Shown piece after piece: positions 27,045-36,022 of a stretch of 64,000 bases of DNA. A program made the translations under genes and the position numbers. Location of the stretch: assembly GCA_965237765.1 (NCBI GenBank), contig OZ250157.1, positions 558,001 through 622,000 of the forward strand, in the 5' to 3' direction. The notes under the pieces are model-generated. The model was not told the origin of the DNA and did no database searches. It worked only from the letters and a program-made list of their open reading frames with translations. The stretch comes from WTGJ01 sp965237765. GTDB lineage: Bacteria; Chloroflexota; Anaerolineae; Aggregatilineales; Phototrophicaceae. Position 1 is the first letter of the stretch. Every line of letters begins with the position of its first letter.

Positions 27045-28093
27045 TCCTGCGCCAACTCTCGGAAGCCGTCGGCGTTTCGGGCGACGAGGGCGCCGTGCGC
27101 GAAATCATCCTGCCCGCCATCACCGATCACGTCACTGATCTGCGCATCGATCCCATGGGCGGCATCACGGCCCTCCAGACGGGCACGGGCGTTGCGCCAC
27201 GCTTGCGCGTCATGATCTGCGCGCATATGGACGAAATCGGCTTCATGGTCGTCGGGCATACGAGCGAAGGCCGGCTGCGCCTCACCAACGTCGGCGGCGT
27301 GGATGCGCGCATCATGCCCGGTTTGCGCTTGCGCTTCGGCAAAGAAGGCTTCCCCGGCGTCGTCATGTGGCCACCCATCCACAAAGGCAGAGACCCCAAA
27401 ACCAAACCGCTGCACGAGCTGCAAATCGACATCGGCGCGCGCGACAAAGCAGAAGCCGAGAGCGCCGCTCCCCTCGGCACCTATGCTGTCTTCGATAGCG
27501 AATACCGTGAGCTGAGCGAGAAAATGTTGCTCGGCCGCGCTTTCGATGACCGCGTCGGCTGCTCGCTACTCGTCGACTTGCTGCAATCGGGGCCCTATGC
27601 CATCGACATCCTCGCCTCGTTCAGCGTGCAGGAAGAAATCGGGCTGCGCGGCGCGCGCGTGGCGGCCAACTATCTGAAACCGGATATCGCCATCGTCCTC
27701 GAAGGGCCGCCGGCGCTTGATATTCCCGACCCCCTGCAAGAGCCCGACGATTGGTACAAGCGCAACCCCAGCTCTCGCCTGGGCGCCGGCCCATCGCTCA
27801 CCGTGATGGACCGCAGCATGATCGCCGACCCGCGCCTTCTACGATTCGTGATGGCGACGGCCGAGCAGCAGGGCATCCCCTATCAACTGCGCGGTTCGCG
27901 CGGCGGCGGCACGGATGCCGGCGCCATCCACACGAGTAACGCCGGCGTACCCTCGGCGGTGATCTCCGTGCCCTGCCGCTACGTCCACGCCCCCGCCGCC
28001 ATGCTGCACCGCGACGATTACGACCAGACCCTCACCTTGCTGCGCGCGCTGGCGGACGAGCTGACGCCGGAGGTCCTCGCCTGGGATGAATAG
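27041..28093 (+). CDS. M42-family aminopeptidase, second copy
   Basis: A 350-residue M42 peptidase. Motifs are CAHMDEIGF near residue 63, RAFDDRVGCS near 167, VQEEIGLRGAR near 195 and VHAPAAML near the C-terminus. At the position where the first and third copies have Asp (LDV), this one has Glu (VLEGPP), a recognised alternative metal ligand in the clan. It is closer to the third copy than to the first. It overlaps the preceding gene by four bases and the following methyltransferase by eight, so the whole block should be translated from one message. Confidence 0.88.
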   Translation: MILRQLSEAVGVSGDEGAVREIILPAITDHVTDLRIDPMGGITALQTGTGVAPRLRVMICAHMDEIGFMVVGHTSEGRLRLTNVGGVDARIMPGLRLRFGKEGFPGVVMWPPIHKGRDPKTKPLHELQIDIGARDKAEAESAAPLGTYAVFDSEYRELSEKMLLGRAFDDRVGCSLLVDLLQSGPYAIDILASFSVQEEIGLRGARVAANYLKPDIAIVLEGPPALDIPDPLQEPDDWYKRNPSSRLGAGPSLTVMDRSMIADPRLLRFVMATAEQQGIPYQLRGSRGGGTDAGAIHTSNAGVPSAVISVPCRYVHAPAAMLHRDDYDQTLTLLRALADELTPEVLAWDE

Positions 28094-28775
28094 CCTGGCC
28101 ACAAGCGTCGCCACCGAATTCCCACAAATCGCCGGCGAAATCCGCGCCGCATGGGACCGCGGCGATCCTTGCGGCTGGTTCGAGGCGGTCTATCAGCGCG
28201 CGGAACGGGAAGGATTCGCCATCCCCTGGAAGACCGAAGGCGGGCATCCCATGATCCACGAATGGCTGGAGCGAGAGGGGCCGGCCGCACCCGGCCAGCG
28301 CGCCCTCGTCATCGGTTGCGGCTTCGGCGATGACGCCGAGCTGCTCGCGGAATATGGCTTCGCCGTTCAGGCGTTCGACATCGCCGAGACGGCCATCAGC
28401 GCCTGCCGCGCCTGCTTCCCCCATTCCGCCGTCGATTACCGCGTGGCGGATCTATTCACCCTACCCGCGCAATGGCGCGCCGCTTTCGACCTGGTATTGG
28501 AGAGCCGCACGCTGCAAGCCCTGCCCTGGGAACGGCTCGAGACCGCCGTCACCGCCATTCGCGGAACCATCGCGCAGGATGGCCGCCTGCTCGTGCTCAC
28601 GCATGGCCGCGAAGAGCGCGAATCTCGCTGCGGTATCCCCTGGCCACTCGCCCGCTCCGATCTGTCCGCCTTCATCACCGTGGGCCTGCGCGAGGAGCGA
28701 TTCGAAGACATCCAACGCGACGAAGGGCCGCGCCTCTTCCGCGTGACATATCGGGTAAAAGGAGCCACACTGTGA
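28086..28775 (+). CDS. Class I SAM-dependent methyltransferase, TPMT-like
   Basis: A 229-residue Rossmann methyltransferase. The SAM-binding motif I is ALVIGCGFGDDAELLAEYG (about 77-95), with the acidic motif II FDIAETAISACR near 101 and motif IV ADLFTLPAQW near 124. The N-terminal WKTEGGHPMIHEWLE and overall length fit the thiopurine S-methyltransferase-like group, whose bacterial members act on thiols, tellurite or halides. The substrate is unknown. It sits between two M42 genes with eight- and four-base overlaps, which ties it to the peptidases by position. Confidence 0.75.
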   Translation: MNSLATSVATEFPQIAGEIRAAWDRGDPCGWFEAVYQRAEREGFAIPWKTEGGHPMIHEWLEREGPAAPGQRALVIGCGFGDDAELLAEYGFAVQAFDIAETAISACRACFPHSAVDYRVADLFTLPAQWRAAFDLVLESRTLQALPWERLETAVTAIRGTIAQDGRLLVLTHGREERESRCGIPWPLARSDLSAFITVGLREERFEDIQRDEGPRLFRVTYRVKGATL

Positions 28776-29776
28776 ACGAATTAACCCGCAAGCTGGTGGA
28801 ATGCTGGGGCCCCTGCGGCTATGAGCATCGCATCCGCCGCCTGATCCAGGACGAAATCGCCGCACTGGCCGACGAGACCTGGGTGGATGGCATCGGCAAT
28901 TTGATTTGTCGTGTGGGCAACGAAGGACCGCGCGTGCTCGTCGCCGCTCATATGGATGAGATCGGCATCATGCCTCTCTACAAAGAAGAGGTCAGCGGCT
29001 ACCTGCGCTTCACGAATATCGGTGGCCTCTCCTCCAGCACCCTCATCGGCAACCGCGTGCAGTTTGAGGATGGCACGATTGGCGTCATCGGCGCGCATGC
29101 CCGTAGCAACGGCAAGAGCACGGATCAACACCCACCCGCTAACTGGGAGGATTTCTTTGTCGATATCAGCGGCGCAGAAAGCGAAATCCGCCCCGGGCAA
29201 CCGGCCGCTTTCTGGCGCGAGATGACGACGCGCGGCGATTACATCATCGCCAAAGCGCTGGATGACCGAATCGGTTGCGTCGTCGCCATCGAGACGATGC
29301 GCAACCTGGCGCGGCAAACGCCGAACCAATGCTTCTTCGCCTTCACAGTGCAAGAAGAGGTCGGCCTCCGCGGCGCGCGCGCTGTCGGCTTCGCCACCAA
29401 GCCCGATATTGCCATCGCCCTCGACGTCACCGACACTGGCGACGCCCCCGGCAGCGAGAAAATGTCGATGAAATTGGGCGCCGGCGCCGCTATCAAACTG
29501 TATGACCCCGGCCTCATCGTCCCGCGCGCCATCAGCGGCTGGATGTTGCAGACCGCCGCTGATCACGATATCGCCCATCAACGCGAAGTCTTGCCCGGCG
29601 GCACGACGGATGCGGCCGCCATCCAATTCTCGCAATCGGGTGTCCCCAGCGGCGTCATCTCTATCCCCACGCGCCACCTGCATACCACGAGCGAGACGGT
29701 ACACATCGACGATGTCCGGGCCAGCGTGGCCTTGCTCACGGCCCTGCTGGCGGCGCCGGCTACGCTCCCGGCCTGA
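28772..29776 (+). CDS. M42-family aminopeptidase, third copy
   Basis: A 334-residue M42 peptidase starting at GTG 28772, four bases inside the methyltransferase stop, with AAAGGAG at 28757-28763. The frame is open further upstream but does not resemble the family there. Motifs are VAAHMDEIGI near residue 58, KALDDRIGC near 160, TVQEEVGLRGAR near 190, IALDVTDTGD near 213 and TRHLHTTSE near the C-terminus. All five metal and catalytic positions are intact. It completes the three-peptidase cluster. Confidence 0.87.
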   Translation: MNELTRKLVECWGPCGYEHRIRRLIQDEIAALADETWVDGIGNLICRVGNEGPRVLVAAHMDEIGIMPLYKEEVSGYLRFTNIGGLSSSTLIGNRVQFEDGTIGVIGAHARSNGKSTDQHPPANWEDFFVDISGAESEIRPGQPAAFWREMTTRGDYIIAKALDDRIGCVVAIETMRNLARQTPNQCFFAFTVQEEVGLRGARAVGFATKPDIAIALDVTDTGDAPGSEKMSMKLGAGAAIKLYDPGLIVPRAISGWMLQTAADHDIAHQREVLPGGTTDAAAIQFSQSGVPSGVISIPTRHLHTTSETVHIDDVRASVALLTALLAAPATLPA

Positions 29777-29894
29777 TACGCCGATGAGGTAACCCAACAG
29801 CGAGCGATCGCCGAGCAAACGGCGAACGAGCGCCCCCTTACGCTATACTGTGGCTGGTGGGCGCAATTGGCCCGCATAATGAGTGAGGGTGGCA

Positions 29895-30404
29895 ATGGCG
29901 CGGGAACTACTGGTTGCGGTATTTCCGACGCGAAACCAATTGGTGCAGGCGCTGGCCCATATCAAGACGCTAGGGAACGTCGATATTAAGCGCGTGGCCA
30001 TCGTCTCTATCAACCAGGATGGCGAGACGGTCGTCGTAGACGATGATTTGAGCGCGGCAGAAGGCGGCCCGGCGGGGATGGTACTCGGTGGCGTACTCGC
30101 GGCGGGCGGTATGGTCATTTTAGGGGCGACGCGTTTGCCCGGCGTCGGCCCGGTGCTAGCCATCGTCGTCGGCACCCTCATCGGCGCGATCGTCGGCCGC
30201 CTCACCGGGCGTTTCGCCGCCAATTTGCTGGATTTCGGCTTCCCACGTGCGGTGACGAACGACATCGCCACCCAGCTCCAACCTGGTCAACCCGCCCTGC
30301 TCGTTGAGACGGCCCGCGCGGATAGCGTCCTGCCTACCCTGGAAACCGCCTTCGCTGCCTACGAGGCGCAAACTGTGCAGCGCCTGGAAGACGACGGCAA
30401 CTGA
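29895..30404 (+). CDS. DUF1269-like membrane protein
   Basis: One hundred and sixty-nine residues. An N-terminal ferredoxin-like part (ELLVAVFPTRNQLVQALAHI, about 4-23, then IKRVAIVSINQDGETVVVDD) is followed by a Gly/Ala-rich hydrophobic hairpin (about 60-105) and a C-terminal strand-rich part (QPGQPALLVETARADS). This matches the DUF1269/general stress-type membrane proteins, of unknown function. The start is ATG 29895 in GGTGGCA context, and a TATACT box at 29842 could belong to its promoter. It overlaps the next gene (TGATG). Confidence 0.65.
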   Translation: MARELLVAVFPTRNQLVQALAHIKTLGNVDIKRVAIVSINQDGETVVVDDDLSAAEGGPAGMVLGGVLAAGGMVILGATRLPGVGPVLAIVVGTLIGAIVGRLTGRFAANLLDFGFPRAVTNDIATQLQPGQPALLVETARADSVLPTLETAFAAYEAQTVQRLEDDGN

Positions 30405-31009
30405 TGGATCAGCAACAGCACGAGACGGTCACGAGCGAACAGCTCGCGGCGCACGCCGATGATCAGCCCTCGACCACAGAGACACATCAGCATGAGACGG
30501 CCGGTAGCGAACGGTTCACAGAGAGCGCCGAGAACCCGCCTGCCGATGATCAACCTCCAGCCGTAGAGGACGTCGGAGCCGATCGGACCGCGCAACTGGG
30601 GGTCATCTTCATCGCGCTCGGCATCATCCTGACGCTCATCGGCCTCTTCCCAGGCATCGCCGGCAAGCCGCCCATCGGCGATGTCGGCCAGATACAAATC
30701 ACCGTCATCCTGATCGGCTTTTGCTTACAGATTTTCGGCGCCTGGGTCTACGTGAGATTCACCTTTTATCCGAAGAGATCCGCCAACCTCGCACAGCAAA
30801 TCGGCCTCCGCCTCACACTGACCGGGTTGCTTTTCTCGCTGCTCTCAGGCTTCGCCGATATCCTGGGTTTCGGCTCTCACGGCGGCAGCGAAGGTTTCTT
30901 TTTTGGGCGCGGGCAGGCGGTCGGCCTCGTCGGCGGCTTTTTTTTCGCGTCGATCGGCTTGCTGATCTTTGCCCTCAGCGGCCAGCCCGGGCGCTTACCC
31001 AAATCTTGA
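30404..31009 (+). CDS. Four-helix membrane protein with acidic N-terminal tail
   Basis: A 201-residue protein. Residues 1-62 are hydrophilic and rich in Glu, Asp, Gln, His and Thr. Four hydrophobic helices follow (about 65-85, 96-117, 131-152 and 168-190). There is a Gly/Phe-rich loop GFGSHGGSEGFFFGRGQ. No family is recognised. The ATG overlaps the upstream TGA and the next gene follows by seven bases, so it lies in the transcript leading to the phosphatase/DUF3090/SCO1664 trio. Confidence 0.6.
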   Translation: MDQQQHETVTSEQLAAHADDQPSTTETHQHETAGSERFTESAENPPADDQPPAVEDVGADRTAQLGVIFIALGIILTLIGLFPGIAGKPPIGDVGQIQITVILIGFCLQIFGAWVYVRFTFYPKRSANLAQQIGLRLTLTGLLFSLLSGFADILGFGSHGGSEGFFFGRGQAVGLVGGFFFASIGLLIFALSGQPGRLPKS

Positions 31010-31016
31010 GGCGCCG

Positions 31017-31655
31017 ATGACTACTTTCGCGCTCATCCGCCACGCGGTCAACGATTACGTGAAGACGGGCCGGCTAGCCGGCCACAGCGCCGGCGTCCGT
31101 TTGAGCGCCGATGGCCGCGCGCAGGCCCGCGCCTTAGCCGAGCGTTTGGCCGAAGCGCCAATCCGCCAGCTGTATTCCAGCCCCTTAGCGCGCACTTTGG
31201 AAACGGCCCGCGCCATCCAGGAACGGCTGCCACAGCTCGAAATCCAGCGCAGCGCGGCCATTGCCGAAGTGCGCTATGGCCGCTGGCAGGGCGGCCACAT
31301 CAGCGAGCTGACGAATCGCAAGCTCTGGCGCATCGTGCAGCATTACCCATCGCGCGCGCAATTCCCCGGCGGCGAGTCCCTGCGCGCCGTCCAGGCTCGT
31401 GCCGTCGATGAACTGGAGCGCTTGCGCCTCCTGCATCCGCGCCAGCTGGTCGCCCTAGTTTCACACGCCGACGTCATCAAGTTGCTCGTCGCGCATTACT
31501 TGGGCATGCACCTGGATCTCTACCAGCGCATCCATATCGCGCCCGCATCGCTGACGATGCTGGATCTCAGCAGCGGCCGACCGACCGTGCTCTCAGTCAA
31601 CGATTGCGCCCATTTACGCCCGCAACAACAGACCCGCCCAAAAGCCGCGAGGTAA
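31017..31655 (+). CDS. Histidine phosphatase, MSMEG_4193-like
   Basis: A 212-residue histidine phosphatase (phosphoglycerate mutase fold). The catalytic RHG-type motif is LIRHAVND near residues 6-13 (RHA instead of RHG), YSSPLARTLETA is near 54-65, and the second His is in VSHADVIK near 142. It is the first gene of a conserved trio, histidine phosphatase then DUF3090 then SCO1664, known from Actinobacteria and found also in Chloroflexota. It was described as a putative phosphomutase or phosphatase of unknown substrate. The ATG at 31017 was chosen over an upstream in-frame start because it begins at the first beta strand. Confidence 0.85.
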   Translation: MTTFALIRHAVNDYVKTGRLAGHSAGVRLSADGRAQARALAERLAEAPIRQLYSSPLARTLETARAIQERLPQLEIQRSAAIAEVRYGRWQGGHISELTNRKLWRIVQHYPSRAQFPGGESLRAVQARAVDELERLRLLHPRQLVALVSHADVIKLLVAHYLGMHLDLYQRIHIAPASLTMLDLSSGRPTVLSVNDCAHLRPQQQTRPKAAR

Positions 31656-31657
31656 GC

Positions 31658-32173
31658 ATGCCGAACCAGGAAATCCAGTTCAACCCCGTTGATTTCATCA
31701 CCCTCGGCACCGTCGGCCCCAAAGGGCGCCGCGTCTTTTACCTGCAAGCGGGCCAGGGGCAACAAATCGCCACGTTGCAAATCGAGAAAGAACAAGCCTG
31801 GGCGCTTTGCGAGGCCATAGAGGAGCTGCTCAACGACCTGGCCAAACGCTTCCCCAACCTCATCGATGAGCCGGATGCGCCCGCCCCTGCCAACGAACCC
31901 GAACTGGCCCTGCGTGAACCCTTACAGCCGCTCTTCCGCGTCGCCCAGATGGGCCTCGGCTATGACGAAGAGCGCGACCTCGTCGTCATAGTTATAGAAG
32001 AGTTGCTTTCCAGCGAAGATGCAGAAGAGGACGATTCACCGAGCACCGTACGTCTCTGGGTGAAGCGCGGGATGACGCGCCAGCTGAGCGCCTATGGCAG
32101 CGAGATCGTGCGCGCCGGCCGCCCCGACCCAAGCCAAAACGGCCACATCCGTTATTACTGGGGCAGCCGCTAA
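31658..32173 (+). CDS. DUF3090-family protein
   Basis: A 171-residue DUF3090 protein. The start is ATG 31658, two bases after the phosphatase stop, with GAGGTAAG as ribosome site. Family features are IQFNPVDFITLGTVGPKGRRVFYLQA near the N-terminus (quoted as FNPVDFITLGTVGPKG), EQAWALCEAIEELL near 45 and the central LGYDEERDLVVIVIEE. The C-terminus lacks the cysteine-rich zinc-like ending often seen in actinobacterial members and instead ends YYWGSR. The function is unknown, and it is always found with the neighbouring phosphatase and SCO1664 gene. Confidence 0.88.
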   Translation: MPNQEIQFNPVDFITLGTVGPKGRRVFYLQAGQGQQIATLQIEKEQAWALCEAIEELLNDLAKRFPNLIDEPDAPAPANEPELALREPLQPLFRVAQMGLGYDEERDLVVIVIEELLSSEDAEEDDSPSTVRLWVKRGMTRQLSAYGSEIVRAGRPDPSQNGHIRYYWGSR

Positions 32174-32186
32174 CCGGATACAGGCG

Positions 32187-32969
32187 ATGAGTGACGCGTT
32201 GCGTGACGACAAGCAAGACCCACAGGTCTTATCCGCAAGGCAATTCACGCCGGCCCACGCCCTCGAGATCCTGCGAGCTGGTGAATTTCGCCAGCAGCAT
32301 GGCGCGCTGGCCTGGGGATCAAACTTCTGCTTCTTGCTGACGGTCGGCTGCGGCGAGGATGAGCTGCTCGCCATCTACAAGCCGCAACGCGGCGAACGGG
32401 AACTCTGGGATTTCCCGCGTGGCACTTTGTGCTACCGTGAAGTCGCCGCTTACGAGACAGCCGCAGCCCTGGACTGGCCGCTCGTGCCACCGACGGCCCT
32501 GCGCGATGGGCCGCATGGGCTCGGTTCGTTGCAATGCTTCATCCACCATGACCCCGAGCAGCATTATTTCACCTTCAAGGACGAAGAAGAAAGTGTCCTG
32601 CCGCAACTGAAGCGCATGGCGCTCTTCGATTGTCTTATCAACAACGCGGACCGCAAAGGCGGGCATTGCCTGCTGGATGCACAGGGCCAGCTCTGGGGCA
32701 TCGATCACGGCGTCAGCTTCCACACCCAACCGAAATTGCGCACTGTGATCTGGGATTTCGCCGGCGAAGAACTACCGGAGGACTTGCGCGCCGATGTGGC
32801 ACAACTCATCGAGCGGCTGACCGGAGAAAGCGGGTTGCGACAACACCTGGCCGACCTACTGAGCGAAACGGAAATCAGCGCCCTGGGCGAGCGTGCGCAG
32901 TCGCTCCTGACCTCAGGCCATTTCCCGCAGCCCGGCCTGGGGAATAATTATCCCTGGCCGCCGGTTTAG
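32187..32969 (+). CDS. SCO1664-family protein (kinase-like fold)
   Basis: A 260-residue protein from the ATG at 32187. It resembles phosphatidylinositol-kinase-like SCO1664 proteins: GSNFCFLLTVGCGEDELLAIYKPQRGERELWDFP contains the strand with the ATP-site-like lysine (LAIYKPQRGE), and LFDCLINNADRKGGHCLLD followed by LWGIDHGVSF corresponds to the catalytic loop (NNADR) and metal-binding (GIDHG) motifs. A kinase-like protein and a phosphatase in one unit suggest reversible phosphorylation of an unknown substrate, which is inference. It overlaps the peroxiredoxin stop by four bases. Confidence 0.85.
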   Translation: MSDALRDDKQDPQVLSARQFTPAHALEILRAGEFRQQHGALAWGSNFCFLLTVGCGEDELLAIYKPQRGERELWDFPRGTLCYREVAAYETAAALDWPLVPPTALRDGPHGLGSLQCFIHHDPEQHYFTFKDEEESVLPQLKRMALFDCLINNADRKGGHCLLDAQGQLWGIDHGVSFHTQPKLRTVIWDFAGEELPEDLRADVAQLIERLTGESGLRQHLADLLSETEISALGERAQSLLTSGHFPQPGLGNNYPWPPV

Positions 32970-33478
32970 AGCAAAGAATTCACCACTGCCAAGGCCGCGT
33001 CATAATCCGGCTCGTCGCTGATGATGGGAACATATTCCGCGTGGCGCACTATGTTTTCGCCATCCACTACGAAAACAGCGCGCTGGCAAATCCGCCAATC
33101 GGTATCGTGCACGCCATAATCTTCAGCGAATTTCATGTGGTGGTGATCGCTTAACGCCTCCGCGTTGTCGATACTCTCCTCAACACAAAAACGTGCCAGG
33201 GCAAATGGCAAATCTGCGCTCACCGTGATGAGCACGATTCGTTCATCGAGCACGCCGACTTCGTTGCTGAAACGCTTGGTCTGGATATGACAGACACGAG
33301 TATCTACTGAGGGTATAACGCTGATGATCTTCACCTTCTCCGAATAATCGGCCAGGGTGCGCATCTCCAAATCACGGCGGCGGAGCAAAAAATCTGGCGC
33401 CGTTTGCCCTACCTCCAGCATCTGCCCCTGTACGTTATGCTCCACTCCGTTTACCAAAACGCCCGGTCGCCCACTCAT
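32966..33478 (-). CDS. tpx: Thiol peroxidase (Tpx-type peroxiredoxin)
   Basis: A 170-residue atypical two-cysteine peroxiredoxin reducing peroxides at the expense of thioredoxin. The peroxidatic cysteine is C63 in SVDTRVCHIQTKRF and the resolving cysteine is C98 in LARFCVEE, spaced as in E. coli Tpx (61 and 95). The ATG at 33478 gives the standard length, and the in-frame GTG further upstream adds residues not seen in the family. It lies 64 bases after the amidohydrolase on the same strand. A second, frameshifted homologue is at 46041. Confidence 0.88.
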   Translation of the reverse strand: MSGRPGVLVNGVEHNVQGQMLEVGQTAPDFLLRRRDLEMRTLADYSEKVKIISVIPSVDTRVCHIQTKRFSNEVGVLDERIVLITVSADLPFALARFCVEESIDNAEALSDHHHMKFAEDYGVHDTDWRICQRAVFVVDGENIVRHAEYVPIISDEPDYDAALAVVNSLL

Positions 33479-33542
33479 GATTGACTTCACCTCTTCCCTG
33501 AACACTGCTCCGATATTCGAGAGTCGGTCAGATAAGAACGAC

Positions 33543-35153
33543 TTACGGTGATCCGTAGAACCATTTGCCACCCACCATCGTAGCCAAAATCCGCGCGTCT
33601 AGCAACTCTGCTGGCGGCAATTGTGTGATATCGCGGTCGAGCACGATGAGGTCGGCACAAAATCCAGCGCGCAATTGCCCCAGGTGTTGCTCCCGCCCCG
33701 CCGCGTAGGCCGGCCCGCGCGTATAACCAGCGATCGCTTCCGCCAGCGTCAACTTCGCCGCCGGGTACCAGCCTTTTGCCCTCGGGGAGCCGTCTGGCCG
33801 CTGCCGCGTCACTGCGGCGTGGATATTGACGAGCGGCGCGAAAGGTTCGACCGGCGAATCAGTGCCGAAGGCGACGCGCGTGCCTAGATCCAGCTGCGTG
33901 CGCGTATCGTAGGCGAATTGCCCGCGCGCGCCCCAATAGCGATCGGCCATCTGATAATCGGAAGGCGCGAAGATGGGCTGCACGGAAGCGATGATGTCCC
34001 ATTCCGCCACACGTGGGATATCGGGCGGGTGTACGAGCGAGAGGTGCTCGATACGGTGCCGCCGCTTGCTCCGCGTGATCCCGGCCGCTGCCTCCTCCTT
34101 CCGCGCCGCCGCGAAGACGTTTAACACTTCATGTACAGCGCGGTCACCGATGGCGTGGATGGCGCTGGCGAAGCCGGCAGCGCTGCCGACGCTCACTTTC
34201 TCGGCCAACTCCTCGCCGTCGGTAACGCAAATGCCGCGGTTTTCCGGTTCGCCTTCATAAGGCGCCATCATGTAGGCGGTGCGCGGACCGAGGGCGCCAT
34301 CGGCAAAGATCTTCTGCGCGCCCAACCAGAGCCAGTCGTCGCCAAAACCCTGCCGCAAGCCCAACTCCAACGCCGCCGGGATGAATTCGGTCTTCACCAT
34401 TTTGCAGACGCGCAGGGCGAGCTCGCCGCGCTCGCGCAAGATCTGCAATGCGCGCAGGCTGGTCGGACCATCGAAGCAATGGATGCCAGTGAGGCCGGCG
34501 GCCAGCGCCTGTTGCTGCGCGGCGCGCATATGATCGGCGATAACTTCGTCGCTCAGCGGGGCAATATGCCGCCGCACCAGATTGATGGCTGTCTCAAAAA
34601 GAATGCCGGTGAGCGCTCCCGCCTCATCGCGCTGAAGGCTACCGCCGGGCGGGTCGGCGCTCGCGGCATCCAGGCCAGCGATCCGCAAGGCGGCGCCATT
34701 CACCCAGGCGGCGTGCCCGCTCTTGTCGGTCAGCAGGGCGGGATGCGCGGGCGTGACCGCATCCAACTCCGCCGCGGTCGGGAAAGCGCGGTCCGCCCAG
34801 ATATCTTGCCGCCAGCCACCCCCGAGGAGCCAGTCACCGGCCGGTGTTGCCGCGGCCCGTTCGGCCACCCGCCGCAGCGCTTCCTCGCGGCTGGGCACTT
34901 CGTATACGTTCACTCGCTGCAGAGCCTGCGCGGTCATCTGCCAGTGCAGGTGCGCGTCCGTCAGGCCCGGCAGGACCAGGCGTCCGCCCAAATCCTCGCG
35001 CTTCGTACCCGCGCTGGCCAGGGCCAACACCTCCACATCGTCCCCAACAGCCAACAAGCGCCCACCGCCAATTGCGACCGCGCTGGCCTGCGGCTGCCCC
35101 TCATCCTGAGTGAGGATTTTGCCGTTATAAAGCACGCGTTCTACGATGGGCAT
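33543..35153 (-). CDS. YtcJ-like amidohydrolase, first copy
   Basis: A 536-residue metal-dependent amidohydrolase (amidohydrolase 3 family, YtcJ/NfdA-like). Motifs are LVLPGLTDAHLHW (HxH, about 60-72), TGIHCFDG near 215, FASAIHAIGDRAVHEVL near 330 with two histidines, RHRIEHLSLVHP near 366 and FGTDSPVEPFAPL near 445 with the catalytic Asp. Known relatives hydrolyse N-formyl or amide bonds in small molecules, but the substrate here is unknown. It overlaps the PfkB kinase end by 13 bases. A paralogue lies at 60256-61830. Confidence 0.85.
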   Translation of the reverse strand: MPIVERVLYNGKILTQDEGQPQASAVAIGGGRLLAVGDDVEVLALASAGTKREDLGGRLVLPGLTDAHLHWQMTAQALQRVNVYEVPSREEALRRVAERAAATPAGDWLLGGGWRQDIWADRAFPTAAELDAVTPAHPALLTDKSGHAAWVNGAALRIAGLDAASADPPGGSLQRDEAGALTGILFETAINLVRRHIAPLSDEVIADHMRAAQQQALAAGLTGIHCFDGPTSLRALQILRERGELALRVCKMVKTEFIPAALELGLRQGFGDDWLWLGAQKIFADGALGPRTAYMMAPYEGEPENRGICVTDGEELAEKVSVGSAAGFASAIHAIGDRAVHEVLNVFAAARKEEAAAGITRSKRRHRIEHLSLVHPPDIPRVAEWDIIASVQPIFAPSDYQMADRYWGARGQFAYDTRTQLDLGTRVAFGTDSPVEPFAPLVNIHAAVTRQRPDGSPRAKGWYPAAKLTLAEAIAGYTRGPAYAAGREQHLGQLRAGFCADLIVLDRDITQLPPAELLDARILATMVGGKWFYGSP

Positions 35154-36022
35154 CCAACCCCTCCCCCTATAGCGATGACGAAGTCGTTCTGTTCGGCGAT
35201 TTCGGCGGCGGTCGGCGCGCTATCCATACCATCCCGCGTTACCGAGATGCCCGCCAGCCGGCCCGCCAGCCGCGTCGCCAGCGCGACCGATAACCCCGCG
35301 CGCATACCACAAAGCAACGACGCCGCGAAGACATCGCCCGCGCCAGTCAGTTCATGCTCGCCGCGGTGAAGCGTATCATATGGAATCGCGCGGCCCTCTT
35401 GATAGAGCGTATCACCATCCCGCCCACGCGTGAGGACCAGATGACGCGCGCTGGCTGAGATTTTCGGTAGCCATTCCGGCAGATCGCGCACGTCTTCCTC
35501 GCTAAAGACGACCACATCTAGCGCCCGCAACATTTTTTCGTCATACCACGCCGTCGGCCGAACCACCCCCTTGGCATCCCAGGCGCGGAAATAGCCTTGC
35601 GCGGTGAGCAGGATTTTCGCCTGTGGGAAGCAATCGGATAGGGCCGAGTCGAATTCGCCCGCCATGCAAGCCAGCAGCACGTAACGCGCGCCGCGCCATT
35701 CTGTCGGCACATCTGCCAGGCCAATGGGATCGGCCACCTGCCGTATGATCTGCTGACGTCCGCCCGCGTGGTAACGATTCTCCATCGTCGTGGTTTGCGG
35801 CGCGGGCAAGCAACAAATATCGACAAAATCCAGTTCTCGGAGCAGCGGTTCGCCGGCAGTCGCACTGGTCAATAGGCAAACGCGTGCGCCGAACGCGCGG
35901 GCGACATGGGCGGCGTATGCCGGTGCCCCACCCAAGGATGCGCGTACCATCCCGCCAATCGGGGCGACGATATGGCCGATGATCAGCACATCGGGCGCTC
36001 CACTCGAGGGAGGCATGTCCAC
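35141..36022 (-). CDS. PfkB-family carbohydrate/nucleoside kinase
   Basis: A 293-residue ribokinase-fold protein. The N-terminal GG motif is MVRASLGGAPAYAAHVARAFGA (about 25-46; quoted as SLGGAPAYAAHVARAFGA), and the C-terminal catalytic motif is HELTGAGDVFAASLL (about 233-247), with the base Asp in GAGD. The substrate could be a sugar, inositol or nucleoside and cannot be read from the sequence. It directly follows jag with a one-base overlap (36022) and precedes the amidohydrolase, so it lies in the rpmH-initiated run. Confidence 0.82.
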   Translation of the reverse strand: MDMPPSSGAPDVLIIGHIVAPIGGMVRASLGGAPAYAAHVARAFGARVCLLTSATAGEPLLRELDFVDICCLPAPQTTTMENRYHAGGRQQIIRQVADPIGLADVPTEWRGARYVLLACMAGEFDSALSDCFPQAKILLTAQGYFRAWDAKGVVRPTAWYDEKMLRALDVVVFSEEDVRDLPEWLPKISASARHLVLTRGRDGDTLYQEGRAIPYDTLHRGEHELTGAGDVFAASLLCGMRAGLSVALATRLAGRLAGISVTRDGMDSAPTAAEIAEQNDFVIAIGGGVGCPS

